DNA from: an uncultured Bacteroidota bacterium
GTDB taxonomy: Bacteria; Bacteroidota; Bacteroidia; Flavobacteriales; Flavobacteriaceae
Assembly (NCBI GenBank): GCA_902526075.1
Contig: CABZJM010000002.1
Coordinates: 53,878-117,877, forward strand
Length of the DNA stretch: 64,000 nt
Reading direction: 5' to 3'
Each line of letters starts with the position of its first letter. Position 1 is the stretch's first letter. A program made the translations under genes and the position numbers. Shown in pieces: positions 21,133 to 31,599 of this stretch. Below the pieces are notes generated by a model that saw only the letters and a list, made by a program, of their open reading frames with translations, was not told the origin of the DNA and did not search any database.

Positions 21133-21670
21133 ACTTTATTTATATATCATTCTATTTTTTGTTTCTATTTTTAGTTATGGTCAAAATGAGGATTATGAAA
21201 AAGATTTAGAAATGGCATTAAGACCATCAAAAGCAACATTTTATTCTGCTGTACTACCTGGATTAGGTCAGGCATACAATAAAAAATATTGGAAAATACC
21301 TATTGTTTATGGTGCACTTGCAACAGGGTTATATTTCTATAATCAAAATGATAATGATTACAAAAGATATCGTAATGCTTACAAAAGAAGATTAGCAGGA
21401 TTCACTGATGATGAGTTTTACGGAAGTGGGGCTTACCCTTCAATATCTAATGATGGTTTAATTAGAGCACAAAGCACTTTAAAAAGAAACAAAGAACTAT
21501 CTATTTTAGTTACAGTTGGTTTGTACATTTTAAACATTATTGATGCGAATGTGGATGCACATCTATTGCAATACAACTTGGATGATAATTTATCTTTAAG
21601 ACCTAATATAGAATTTAACGAAGTTGATAGTCAATCTAATTTTGGAATTTCTATAAATATCGAGTTATGA
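21125..21670 (+). CDS. DUF5683 domain protein
   Basis: Signal peptide; PSKATFYSAVLPGLGQAYNKKYWKIPIVYGAL. Confidence 0.88.
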   Translation: MNKLYLYIILFFVSIFSYGQNEDYEKDLEMALRPSKATFYSAVLPGLGQAYNKKYWKIPIVYGALATGLYFYNQNDNDYKRYRNAYKRRLAGFTDDEFYGSGAYPSISNDGLIRAQSTLKRNKELSILVTVGLYILNIIDANVDAHLLQYNLDDNLSLRPNIEFNEVDSQSNFGISINIEL

Positions 21671-23223
21671 GTGAAATAATATTGATTTTATTGATTTTAA
21701 ATTTTATTCATGGATTAGGTACATGGAAATTATACAAGATTTCCGGCAACAGTGCATTTCACTCATTTATTCCTCTGTACAATGTTTTTGTGCTACTAAA
21801 AATAATAAACAGACCCTGGTGGTGGATTTTTATTATTCTGATGCCGGTATTGAACACAATTATAATTCCTGTTATTTGGGTTGAACTTTCCAGAAGTTTT
21901 AAGAAGAATTCGTACACTGATACTTTTTTGTCTATTTGTACATTTGGTTTTTATAATTATTACCTAAACTATTTTGAAACTATTGAATATGTTGAAGATA
22001 GAGACATTAACCCTAAAAGCTCAAATGGGGAGTGGACAAGCTCAATTATATTCGCTGTAATTGCTGCTACATTCGTTCATACATACTTTATTCAACCCTA
22101 CACGATACCCACTTCTTCACTAGAAAAATCCCTTTTAGTTGGAGATTTTTTATTTGTGAGTAAGTTTCACTATGGCGCAAGAGTTCCTATGACAACAATT
22201 GCGGCCCCAATGGTACATGATACTATTCCAATCATCAAGACCAGGTCTTATCTCAACAAAAAACAGCTCCCATTTTTAGCAGAACTACCATATTTAAGAC
22301 TTCCTGGTTTTCAAAAAATTAAAAGAAATGAAATTGTGTGTTTCAATTGGCCTGTTGATACTTTTAAAAACATGTATTATACTGACAAATATTACTATAA
22401 ACCGATTGATAAAAAAACAAATTATGTAAAGAGAGCTGTTGGTATAGCTGGTGATACCCTAGAGGTAATTAATGGATATGTTTATATAAATGGAGAAAAA
22501 AATCAATTACCAAAAAGGGCAAAGTTGCAATTTTCATATTTGGTTCAACCTAAAAAGAATAAGTTCAATAAAAAGGTTATGATTTATAATTATGATATAA
22601 CTGACAGATTTGGACCCATAAATAGCAACTATACTTATAAATTTATGGGGATCAGTGATGCATCACTTGAAAAACTAAAAAAAGACACTAATGTTGGATG
22701 GATTAAAAAAGATACACTTCCAAAGGGAGTAAAAGATCCATCAGTTTTTCCTCAAAAACCATCTTACAATTGGAATAATGATTTTTTTGGTCCGGTTTAT
22801 ATTCCAAAAAAAGGCACTACAATTGAAATAAATAAAGACAATTTTCCGATTTATGAAAGGCTTATTAAAATTTATGAAAATAATGACCTTTACATGCTGG
22901 ATAGTGATGTTTACATCAACGGTTTCAAAACAAATCAATATACTTTTAAACAAGATTATTATTGGTTGATGGGTGATAACAGAAGCAATTCTCAAGACTC
23001 AAGATCTTGGGGTTTTGTTCCATTTGATCATGTTGTTGGGAAGCCTGTTTTCAAATGGTTAAGTATAGACTATAATGGTAAGGGGTTTGATAAAATTAGG
23101 TGGGACAGAATGTTTACTACTGTTCACGGAAATGGGCAACCAACATCCTATTTTATACATTTTATTGCAATAGTTTTGTTGTGGAATATAATTTCTTATT
23201 TCAGAAGAAAGAAATTGCAATGA
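21667..23223 (+). CDS. lepB: Signal peptidase I with N-terminal membrane extension and long insertion
   Basis: IPTSSLEKSLLVGDFLFVSK (catalytic Ser), YVKRAVGIAGD (Lys), MGDNRSNSQDSRSWG. Confidence 0.94.
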   Translation: MSEIILILLILNFIHGLGTWKLYKISGNSAFHSFIPLYNVFVLLKIINRPWWWIFIILMPVLNTIIIPVIWVELSRSFKKNSYTDTFLSICTFGFYNYYLNYFETIEYVEDRDINPKSSNGEWTSSIIFAVIAATFVHTYFIQPYTIPTSSLEKSLLVGDFLFVSKFHYGARVPMTTIAAPMVHDTIPIIKTRSYLNKKQLPFLAELPYLRLPGFQKIKRNEIVCFNWPVDTFKNMYYTDKYYYKPIDKKTNYVKRAVGIAGDTLEVINGYVYINGEKNQLPKRAKLQFSYLVQPKKNKFNKKVMIYNYDITDRFGPINSNYTYKFMGISDASLEKLKKDTNVGWIKKDTLPKGVKDPSVFPQKPSYNWNNDFFGPVYIPKKGTTIEINKDNFPIYERLIKIYENNDLYMLDSDVYINGFKTNQYTFKQDYYWLMGDNRSNSQDSRSWGFVPFDHVVGKPVFKWLSIDYNGKGFDKIRWDRMFTTVHGNGQPTSYFIHFIAIVLLWNIISYFRRKKLQ

Positions 23224-23837
23224 AGACCATAATACATCCCACCTATTTTCCAAATATTGAATTTTTTTCACATCTTTTACAATCTAAAAATTTAATTTTT
23301 GAAATAAATGATTTTTATCAAAAACAGACATTTAGAAATAGAGCATCAATTTACGGGTCAAACGGAAAATTAAAACTGATTATACCTGTAAGTTTTACGA
23401 GTTCAAAAAAAACAAAACTAAAGGATATCAGAATATGTAATAATAGCAATTGGCAAAAAAATCACTTTAAGTCAATCCAAATAGCTTATAGAAGTTCTCC
23501 TTATTTTGAATTTTTTGAAGACTATTTTATTGGAATTTTTGAGGAAAAAGAAGAATTCTTAATTGATATAACCATCAAATCAATAGCAATTATATTTAAC
23601 ATAATTGAAAAAGATTTAAAATTTAAATTAACTTCAGCTTATCAAGATAATTATAATTCAGATTCTGATTTTAGGTTTTTAAGCATCAGAAACAGAAAAG
23701 CGCAAAAAAGTCTAATAAAACCATATAGTCAGGTTTTTGAAACTGAACATGGGTTTATTTCTAATTTAAGCATCATTGATTTAATCTTTAACGAAGGCCT
23801 AAATAGTGAAAATTATTTTAATAAAACTAATATGTAA
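23220..23837 (+). CDS. WbqC family protein
   Basis: MKTIIHPTYFPNIEFF, FRNRASIYGSNGKLKLIIPV; start shares ATGA overlap with the lepB stop. Confidence 0.88.
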   Translation: MKTIIHPTYFPNIEFFSHLLQSKNLIFEINDFYQKQTFRNRASIYGSNGKLKLIIPVSFTSSKKTKLKDIRICNNSNWQKNHFKSIQIAYRSSPYFEFFEDYFIGIFEEKEEFLIDITIKSIAIIFNIIEKDLKFKLTSAYQDNYNSDSDFRFLSIRNRKAQKSLIKPYSQVFETEHGFISNLSIIDLIFNEGLNSENYFNKTNM

Positions 23838-24846
23838 ATTGAGAAAAAATGGGCTCATGATCTGACAAGTTAATATTATAAGTCTTGAAGTAATTTATTT
23901 TGAAAAGCTTGTCACTTAGAATGAAATCAATTCTTAATGGAATAAAGTTGTAATTAAATGTAATTCCAAAACCATTTCCCTTTTCTTTAAAACTATCATT
24001 AAAATAACGGGAAAGTTCTTTGTATGTATATGAAAATGCAGTATTGTTAAAGTCACCTGAAAGAATCACTTTATAGGGGCTTTTCTTAATACTTTTTTTG
24101 ATCAATTCTACTTGTTTCTGTTGAATGATAAAAGTTTTGGATAAATCATTCATTATTTTTTCATTGTTTTTATTTAACTCAATTAATTCTATTTTTTTTT
24201 CAAAAGAAAAAGATTGAAGATGAACATTATAAATTCTGATGGTGTCATTACTAATTTTTATATCTGAAAAAATAGCATTATTTGAAGGACTATTAAAATC
24301 AATTGATCCTTTGTTAACAATGGGATATTTTGAAAATATTGCTTGACCATATTTTAAATTACCGCCTCTTAACTTTTCATACTTATAATCATAATTATCG
24401 AGATTAAAATCAGTATTTTGATATTCCTGTAAACATATAATATCAGCATTTTTATTTATAAGAAATTCTTTGATTTTTATTGTTACATTATCTTTCTCAA
24501 TCCAATTATATGCATTAAAAAGCCTAACATTATAACTTATTACTGAAAATTCATTATCAGCTATAAATTTTGAGTTATTTGAAAAATTAACAAAACTTTT
24601 TAAACTATCATTTCCAAGAATGAGAACTATAAATGATAACATAAATTGTTTCTTTAGCTTTGCGATCCAAAAAAACATAAAAAGAATATTTAAGCTTATT
24701 ATTAGTGGGGTAAATAAACTGAATATCGAGAAATATGAAAAAAGGGTAGGTTTTACGTAAGGTAGACATAAAGAAATTAGAAAAGAAAACGCTAATAAGC
24801 TATTGACCAAAAAAAGAAATTTTTCAAAAAAACTAAGTTTTTTCAT
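23827..24846 (-). CDS. Endonuclease/exonuclease/phosphatase family membrane protein
   Basis: N-terminal TM helices; ADIICLQEYQ, ILSGDFNNTAFS, LSDHEPIFSQF. Confidence 0.92.
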   Translation of the reverse strand: MKKLSFFEKFLFLVNSLLAFSFLISLCLPYVKPTLFSYFSIFSLFTPLIISLNILFMFFWIAKLKKQFMLSFIVLILGNDSLKSFVNFSNNSKFIADNEFSVISYNVRLFNAYNWIEKDNVTIKIKEFLINKNADIICLQEYQNTDFNLDNYDYKYEKLRGGNLKYGQAIFSKYPIVNKGSIDFNSPSNNAIFSDIKISNDTIRIYNVHLQSFSFEKKIELIELNKNNEKIMNDLSKTFIIQQKQVELIKKSIKKSPYKVILSGDFNNTAFSYTYKELSRYFNDSFKEKGNGFGITFNYNFIPLRIDFILSDKLFKINYFKTYNINLSDHEPIFSQFTY

Positions 24847-25598
24847 TTATTCCTCCCCTGTTTGAAAAGATATTCCTTTTCTTCATCACTAAGGCTGTCA
24901 TATCCGCTTTTACTAATCTTATCTAATATCATATCAATTTTATTCTGCTTATTTTTAAAATTCTTTTTTCTTATTTTTTGATTTTTAAATTTTATATTTT
25001 TTGGAAAACCATACAAAGAATAATAATAACAAGTTCCAACAAAATAGCCGCCAATGTGGGAATAAACACCAAATTGGCTAGGTGATATTAATTTTAAAAA
25101 ATCAGTAAATAATATAAAAGCCATAATATATTTAAATTCTATTGTAAATTTAAATATTCTAACTCCCATATTTGGAGATAATAAAAGCAGAAAAAATAGT
25201 AGTGAAGAAACTCCAGCTGAAGCACCTATTAATGAGCCTTGTGATCCCGAAAATAAATAGGCTACTCCTCCAAAAAATATTCCTAAAAAAAATAAATTAA
25301 TTGTGGTTTTTTTTTCTAATAAATTAGCAATTGAATTAGTTGAAAATGTCAATAAAATTATCATAAAAATCAACTCAAAGAGTCCCTCGTGAATGAAAGC
25401 ATATGTGAAAATTGACCATGGTTTTGTCAGAAAATCAGTTTCTAAGGAAAAATAGGAAATAAAATCATTCTGAAAACTAAACATGAAAGTAAGCCTATAT
25501 ACAATAAAAACTATTATGTTTACTACAATTATTTTTTGAAAAAAATCAAGTTTGTTTAAATCTACATTAAACTTTTCTAAAAAATTCATCAAAACCAT
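24843..25598 (-). CDS. Rhomboid family intramembrane serine protease
   Basis: GASAGVSSLL (catalytic Ser), YSHIGGYFVG (His), multiple TM helices. Confidence 0.88.
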   Translation of the reverse strand: MVLMNFLEKFNVDLNKLDFFQKIIVVNIIVFIVYRLTFMFSFQNDFISYFSLETDFLTKPWSIFTYAFIHEGLFELIFMIILLTFSTNSIANLLEKKTTINLFFLGIFFGGVAYLFSGSQGSLIGASAGVSSLLFFLLLLSPNMGVRIFKFTIEFKYIMAFILFTDFLKLISPSQFGVYSHIGGYFVGTCYYYSLYGFPKNIKFKNQKIRKKNFKNKQNKIDMILDKISKSGYDSLSDEEKEYLFKQGRNK

Positions 25599-26342
25599 CT
25601 GTTTCGGTTAAACTGATTCTTTTTCCAATAATACATGATTAAAAATCCCGTAAATGCACCTCCTAAGTGAGCTACAAAAGCAGTATTACTTGGACTGAAA
25701 ATAGCCTGACCAGTAATAGCTGAAAATAAATCTAATAATATTATGCCAGGGATAAAATATTTTGCTTTTATGGGGACTGGAAAGAAAATTAACATCAGCT
25801 TGCTTTCAGGGAAAAACATTCCAAAAGCTACAAGAACACCCATTATTGCTCCTGATGCACCCACCATAGTAGATAAAAATGAGGTATTAAAACTAATGAG
25901 ACCTTCTTGACCTAATATATTTGCCCAACCTGTATTGTACTTTCCTTCCATTAGAAGATTTAAAACAGTTTGTTGCTCATATCCTGAACTAAGTAATAAA
26001 TCTAGATTAGAATAGAATGAGTAATAAAGAAAACTTATTTGAGCAATAGCAGCACCTAAACCACATGTCAAGTAAAAAAACAAAAATCTTCTGGATCCGA
26101 AAATTGACTCAATTGCTGATCCAAACATCCATAATGCAAACATATTGAAAGCTAAGTGTAACCCCCCCCCCATGCATAAACATGTGTGTGAGTAGTTGCC
26201 AAAACTTAAACTCAGGATTTTCAGGAAAATGTAAGCTAAATAATGAATAAATAAAGTCTGTATTCAATGAAAAACTTGAACCAAAATAAAAAATAATGTT
26301 GATTATTAAAAGTTGTTTTACTGTTGGTGAAATTCTATTCAT
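25589..26342 (-). pseudogene. Rhomboid family serine protease interrupted by +1 frameshift in a G10 tract
   Basis: Two adjacent ORFs (26109..26342 and 25589..26173) join at GGGGGGGGGG; with one G fewer the protein reads THMFMHGGGLHLAFNMFALWMFG...GASGAIMG...VAHLGG. Confidence 0.9.
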
Positions 26343-28139
26343 TTACTTGAACATATTTTCAATTTCGGAAAAATCTAATTTGACAAAAGTCCTCTTATTA
26401 AATGGACATATCATAGTCTCTTTACAAGCAAAAAGCGAATTAATAATGTATTGCTGTTCTTTTACTTTTAAAGATTTACCGTTTTTTATAGACAAAGACT
26501 TTGAAATAATCTTGGAAATGAAATCAGATTCACTAAAACTTTCATCTGGAAGATCATTCTTAACATTAAATATAAGTTCATTAAAAGATTGAGTAAAATT
26601 TGCAGAATCTATAAATGACGGAATTGAATTAATAATTATTTTATCAACACTTAAATCAAAGTCTAAGCCAAACTGATTAAGAATATCTTTTTTAGAGTTT
26701 AAAATTTTAATATCAGGCTTTGAAAACTCAATTTCAATTGGATGAAGTAGTTTTTGGGAACTAATTTTACTTAGAGTTACTGACTTTAAAAATTTCTCAT
26801 ATAAAATTCTTTGATGTGCTCTTTCTTGATTGATAATTATAAGGCCCGATTTAATATTATTAATAATAAATTTTTTATTAATCTGAATTGAATTATTTGT
26901 ATTAGAAATTGAGTTCAAATCATCAAAATTAAATTCCTTCATTTCATTAGTTTCTGATGAAAACTCTAAAAATTCCATTTTTTTATTAAAGGAATCAATC
27001 GAGATAAATTTTTCTTTCACTTCATTTTTTTCAAAAGGATTATAATTAGGGTTAATATCAATTCCCACAGACGTAGATTTACTTTTCTTTTCAAAATCAT
27101 ATGGAATATCCAATGATTTATTCCTATCAAAATCCAATACTGGAGTAATACTATATTGACCGAGACTATGCTTTACTGAGGCTCTTAAAATTGCATAAAT
27201 TGAGTGCTCATCTTCAAATTTGATTTCAGTTTTAGTTGGATGAATATTTATATCAATCGAAGTGGGGTCAACTTCTAAATTTAAAAAATAAGAGGGATTA
27301 TATTTTGAATCAATTAATCCCTCGAATGCGGAATTAATTGCATGATTTAAATATGCACTTTTAACAAATCTATTGTTGACAAATAAAAACTGTTCTCCTC
27401 TGGTTTTTTTTGAATATTTGGGTTTAAATATAAATCCATCAATTTTTAATATTTCAGTATTTTCAGAGACTGGAACTAATTTTTCAGAGGTTTTTGAGCC
27501 AAATAAATTAATGATTCTTTTTTTGAAATTTGAAATAGGTAAACTGTATATTTCTTCGACATCATTATAAAAAATGAATTTTATTTCAGGGTGGGCTAAA
27601 GATACTCTGATAAACTCGTTTACGACGTGTCTAAATTCAACATTGTTAGATTTAAGAAAATTTCTTCTGGCTGGTATATTAAAAAAAATATTCTTTACCG
27701 AAATTTTAGTACCCGCTTCACTTACCGTCGACCTGATACTTTTTACCTCACTTCCATGTACTGCAAGTTCTGTTGCTAACTCAATTCCATGCTGTTTTGA
27801 AATTAAATTGACATGAGAAATCGCTGCAATGCTAGCTAATGCCTCACCTCTAAATCCTTTTGTTCTAATATTAAATAAATCCTTTGCATTTGAAATTTTT
27901 GATGTTGTATGTCTATCAAAACATATTGAAGCATCTCTTTTGGACATGCCTATTCCATTATCAATAATTTGAATGATTGTTTTTCCAGCATCTTTAACAA
28001 GAACTTTTATTTCGGTTGCCTTTGCGTCAATAGAGTTTTCAAGTAATTCTTTTACTACTGAAGATGGTCTTTGAACAACCTCACCAGCTGCAATCTGATT
28101 AGCGACATTTTCAGGGAGAATATTGATTATATCTTTCAT
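26343..28139 (-). CDS. mutL: DNA mismatch repair protein MutL
   Basis: NQIAAGEVVQRPSSVVKELLENSIDA, DNGIGM, TKGFRGEALASI. Confidence 0.97.
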   Translation of the reverse strand: MKDIINILPENVANQIAAGEVVQRPSSVVKELLENSIDAKATEIKVLVKDAGKTIIQIIDNGIGMSKRDASICFDRHTTSKISNAKDLFNIRTKGFRGEALASIAAISHVNLISKQHGIELATELAVHGSEVKSIRSTVSEAGTKISVKNIFFNIPARRNFLKSNNVEFRHVVNEFIRVSLAHPEIKFIFYNDVEEIYSLPISNFKKRIINLFGSKTSEKLVPVSENTEILKIDGFIFKPKYSKKTRGEQFLFVNNRFVKSAYLNHAINSAFEGLIDSKYNPSYFLNLEVDPTSIDINIHPTKTEIKFEDEHSIYAILRASVKHSLGQYSITPVLDFDRNKSLDIPYDFEKKSKSTSVGIDINPNYNPFEKNEVKEKFISIDSFNKKMEFLEFSSETNEMKEFNFDDLNSISNTNNSIQINKKFIINNIKSGLIIINQERAHQRILYEKFLKSVTLSKISSQKLLHPIEIEFSKPDIKILNSKKDILNQFGLDFDLSVDKIIINSIPSFIDSANFTQSFNELIFNVKNDLPDESFSESDFISKIISKSLSIKNGKSLKVKEQQYIINSLFACKETMICPFNKRTFVKLDFSEIENMFK

Positions 28140-28151
28140 TCACTAATAATA

Positions 28152-28427
28152 TTAAATCAAAAAAAACACCATTATTAATGAGAGTAAAATTAAAGTGATA
28201 ATTATAAGCCGAGTTCTTACCGACTTTTCTGATCCTCTCTTATAATCCTCAACAGCATTCCTAAATTTTTTACTAAAGCTATTATCATCACCAACTGTTG
28301 TTCTAAATTCATCAAATTTTGATCTAATTTTCTTTGGATCAGAATGTTTACCAACATATGTAGTATCTTCGGAGAATCTTCCTGAATAACTATAGCGTTT
28401 ATTTTTTTTTAATTTAAAAAGACCCAC
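28152..28427 (-). CDS. Small protein with C-terminal TM helix
   Basis: 91 aa, hydrophobic C-terminus; sits between ribH and mutL. Confidence 0.7.
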   Translation of the reverse strand: MGLFKLKKNKRYSYSGRFSEDTTYVGKHSDPKKIRSKFDEFRTTVGDDNSFSKKFRNAVEDYKRGSEKSVRTRLIIITLILLSLIMVFFLI

Positions 28428-28467
28428 TTTATAAAATTATGAATTTAACTAAATATAATAAAATATC

Positions 28468-28944
28468 TTACTTTAAGGATGCCATTTTTATCGCTGCAAT
28501 AGCTGCTTCAGCCCCTTTGTTCCCATGATCACCTCCTGATCTTGCAATGGATTGTGATTTTTTATGATCGGTTAAAACACAGAAAATTACAGGGGTTGAA
28601 CCTGAAATATTTAGTTGCATTAGGCCGTTTGAAACAGAGCTACAGATAAAATCGTAGTGGTCAGTTTCACCCTTAATAACACATCCTATAGCAATAACTG
28701 CATCAAGATTTTTTTTGGACAACTCTTTGGATCCATAAACCAGTTCAAAACTACCTGGAACCCATGAGATAATGATATTTTTTTCGTTAACCCCTAATTC
28801 ACTTAATTTATCCTCAGCACCTTTAAGTAAATTTGTAGTAATATCAATATTCCATTCAGAAACAACTATACCGAATTTATAATTTTCTAAACTTGGGTAA
28901 TTTTTTATATCAAATTTTGTAAAGTCTTGTTTTTTGGAATTCAT
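28468..28944 (-). CDS. ribH: 6,7-dimethyl-8-ribityllumazine synthase
   Basis: FGIVVSEWN, WVPGSFELVYG, AIGCVIKGETDHYDF, GNKGAEAA. Confidence 0.97.
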   Translation of the reverse strand: MNSKKQDFTKFDIKNYPSLENYKFGIVVSEWNIDITTNLLKGAEDKLSELGVNEKNIIISWVPGSFELVYGSKELSKKNLDAVIAIGCVIKGETDHYDFICSSVSNGLMQLNISGSTPVIFCVLTDHKKSQSIARSGGDHGNKGAEAAIAAIKMASLK

Positions 28945-28947
28945 TTA

Positions 28948-29706
28948 TTAATTGGATGCAACAGATTTAGAAATATAGGCATCAATGTTTTTAGCTTCAG
29001 CACTATTTGGATAATCTTGCTTGATGATGGAAAAATATTCTTCTGCTTTCTTAAATTTATTTAATCTCATTGCTAAAGAACCAGCTTTAAATAGATACAT
29101 AGGAGAAGAATAATTATTATTAACTTTTGACGCTTTTACATAATAGTCCAAAGCATCATCAAATTGATTTAATTCAGCAAATGCATCGCCAATTGAACCA
29201 GTTGCTAAAGAGCTTAAAAGAATATCATCGGAGCTAAAATCTGAAAGATATTTAATCGAATTTGGGTAATCATTCATCTTTAAATACATGATTCCGGTGT
29301 AATATTGAGCCAGGTTTGCCGCATCAGTTCCTCCAAATTCATCAATTATCTCTAGCATACCCATATTTAAATCATCACCATTTAATGCAATGTTATAAAT
29401 TGAATCATTGTTAATTAGCACAGCCTCATCAAACTTCTTTTGAGCAAAATACATTTTATTGAAAGCATTACTTTCTTTTGGTTCCTTAATAAGTTTTGAA
29501 TAAGCAAAAACACCGATGACAATAAATGATATTACGGCAACGAGTCCAAGGATTTTATTCTGATTCCTCTCTACCCATTGTTGTGTTTGAGATGAGCCTT
29601 TATCCAGGGTATTAAAAACATTCGCAGTTGTTGACTTTTTTTCGAGAGCTTGAGCCTTGCTTGATGATGCTTTATTTTTAAAACCTCTCTTCTTATAAGT
29701 AGCCAT
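28948..29706 (-). CDS. TPR-containing membrane-anchored protein
   Basis: One TM helix then TPR-like helices. Confidence 0.85.
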   Translation of the reverse strand: MATYKKRGFKNKASSSKAQALEKKSTTANVFNTLDKGSSQTQQWVERNQNKILGLVAVISFIVIGVFAYSKLIKEPKESNAFNKMYFAQKKFDEAVLINNDSIYNIALNGDDLNMGMLEIIDEFGGTDAANLAQYYTGIMYLKMNDYPNSIKYLSDFSSDDILLSSLATGSIGDAFAELNQFDDALDYYVKASKVNNNYSSPMYLFKAGSLAMRLNKFKKAEEYFSIIKQDYPNSAEAKNIDAYISKSVASN

Positions 29707-29823
29707 AGTGTTAATTTAGGGCGTAAAAATAAAATTTTTATTATTAAAAAATGGATAATTTATTTGTTATTTTTGAATTAAGTGGAACACACCGATTATT
29801 TTCTCATACATTAGTTGCCCTTT

Positions 29824-30903
29824 ATGTTTCTAGAAGAGTTATCCTTAACAAACTATAAAAATTTTGAAAGTATCAAGTTTAATTTTGATACAAAAATTGT
29901 TTGTTTTGTAGGATTAAATGGAGTAGGAAAGACAAACATTTTAGATTCAATTTATCATTTATCCTATACAAAAAGCTATTTTAATCCAATCCCCTCTCAA
30001 AATATAAAATATGGGGAAAAATTTTTTTTTATCTCTGGAGCCTATCAGATTAACAATAAGAAAGAAAAAATTTTAATTTCCTTAAAAAAGGGTGAAAAAA
30101 AAATAATAAAAAGAAATAATAAGCCTTACAAAAAGTTTAGCGATCACATTGGAGCTATTCCACTTGTTATTATTTCTCCTGATGATAGAAATTTAATTAT
30201 CGAAGGAAGTGAAACAAGAAGAAAATTTATTGATGGAATAATTTGCCAGACTAACAAAGAATATTTGAATTCATTGATTGATTATAATAAAATTTTAAAG
30301 CAAAGGAATGCATTATTAAAGATGTTTTATAATGATTCTGAGAAGATGAAGAAAACCATTGATATATATGATAATCATTTATCTTTAAATGCTCAAAAGA
30401 TTTTTGAAAAAAGAACGGAATTTCTATCTGATTTTATTCCTATTTTTAAAATTAGATACAAACAACTCAGCGATGATAAAGAAAATGTGGAAATTATTCA
30501 CAAGACTGACATTTCTAAAAACCAAAGTCTTTATAAATTACTGAAAAAAAATATTGAAAAAGATTTAAGGTTTCAGTTCACAACAAAAGGTATTCATAAA
30601 GATGATCTAACATTTATTATAAATAGCTTTTCTGTTAAGAAATTCGGTAGTCAAGGTCAGCAAAAAACATTTTTGATTGCGCTAAAACTTGCTCAGTTTG
30701 ACTACTTATCCAAACTTAATTCAAAACCAATATTATTGTTAGATGATATTTTTGATAAGCTGGATGACAACAGGGTTAAACAAATCATAAACCTGGTAAA
30801 TGAAGAAAAGTTCAATCAAATTTTTATTTCTGATACTAATAAAATTAGATCTGAAAATATTATCAAGAATGTAAACAAGTCCTATAAAATATTTGAAATT
30901 TGA
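29824..30903 (+). CDS. recF: DNA replication/repair protein RecF
   Basis: LTNYKNFESIKF, GLNGVGKTNILD, FGSQGQQKTFLIALKLAQ, LLLDDIFDKLD. Confidence 0.96.
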   Translation: MFLEELSLTNYKNFESIKFNFDTKIVCFVGLNGVGKTNILDSIYHLSYTKSYFNPIPSQNIKYGEKFFFISGAYQINNKKEKILISLKKGEKKIIKRNNKPYKKFSDHIGAIPLVIISPDDRNLIIEGSETRRKFIDGIICQTNKEYLNSLIDYNKILKQRNALLKMFYNDSEKMKKTIDIYDNHLSLNAQKIFEKRTEFLSDFIPIFKIRYKQLSDDKENVEIIHKTDISKNQSLYKLLKKNIEKDLRFQFTTKGIHKDDLTFIINSFSVKKFGSQGQQKTFLIALKLAQFDYLSKLNSKPILLLDDIFDKLDDNRVKQIINLVNEEKFNQIFISDTNKIRSENIIKNVNKSYKIFEI

Positions 30904-31325
30904 TGAAAAAAATCAATTTTACAATAATTATCTTTTCTGGATTAATTTTTTATTCATGTAATGAGACAAAAAATCTGCGATATTTGAACGGTTATTGGAA
31001 AATTAGCTCTGTTCAGATTGAGGGAAAAGAGATTAAGAATTATCCGTTTAGCGGCACAATAGATTATTTTATTTTAGACGAAAAAAATAAAGGCTTTAGA
31101 AAAAAAGTTAAGCCAAAAATCGATGGTAGTTTTGATATCACCATGCATGAAATCAAGTTTAAAATTGAAATGAAAAAAAATGATATATATTTAGTATACG
31201 GCAAAGGTAAAAATTTTGTTGAATCATTAATGGAACTTGATTCAACAAAAATGATATTAAAAAATATGGATGGGTTTGTTTACGAATATAAAAGATTTTT
31301 GCCAAATAATTTTCTAGATGAATAA
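30900..31325 (+). CDS. Lipocalin-like putative lipoprotein
   Basis: Lipobox-like FYSC; LNGYWKISSVQIEGKEI beta-rich fold. Confidence 0.7.
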   Translation: MMKKINFTIIIFSGLIFYSCNETKNLRYLNGYWKISSVQIEGKEIKNYPFSGTIDYFILDEKNKGFRKKVKPKIDGSFDITMHEIKFKIEMKKNDIYLVYGKGKNFVESLMELDSTKMILKNMDGFVYEYKRFLPNNFLDE

Positions 31326-31599
31326 TAACGCAATAAAAAATCTACTTGAAATATTTCTAAAAAAAAATAATTTAGAAAAGGGTCTGTTAGACCTAGAGGT
31401 TAAGAGAGCTTGGCATGAATTAATGGAAAACGGTGTTAGTAATTACACGACAGACGTCAGCTTAAAAAATAATACTCTTTACATCAAGCTAAGCTCTCCA
31501 GCCCTTAAAGAGGAACTTAGCTATGGAAAAGAAAAACTAATGAAATTAATTAATGATAGATTTAAAAAAAAAATTGTTCAAAAAATTGTTCTTAATTAA
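31318..31599 (+). CDS. DciA/DUF721 family protein
   Basis: [53 protein letters not shown]; located next to recF. Confidence 0.87.
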   Translation: MNNNAIKNLLEIFLKKNNLEKGLLDLEVKRAWHELMENGVSNYTTDVSLKNNTLYIKLSSPALKEELSYGKEKLMKLINDRFKKKIVQKIVLN

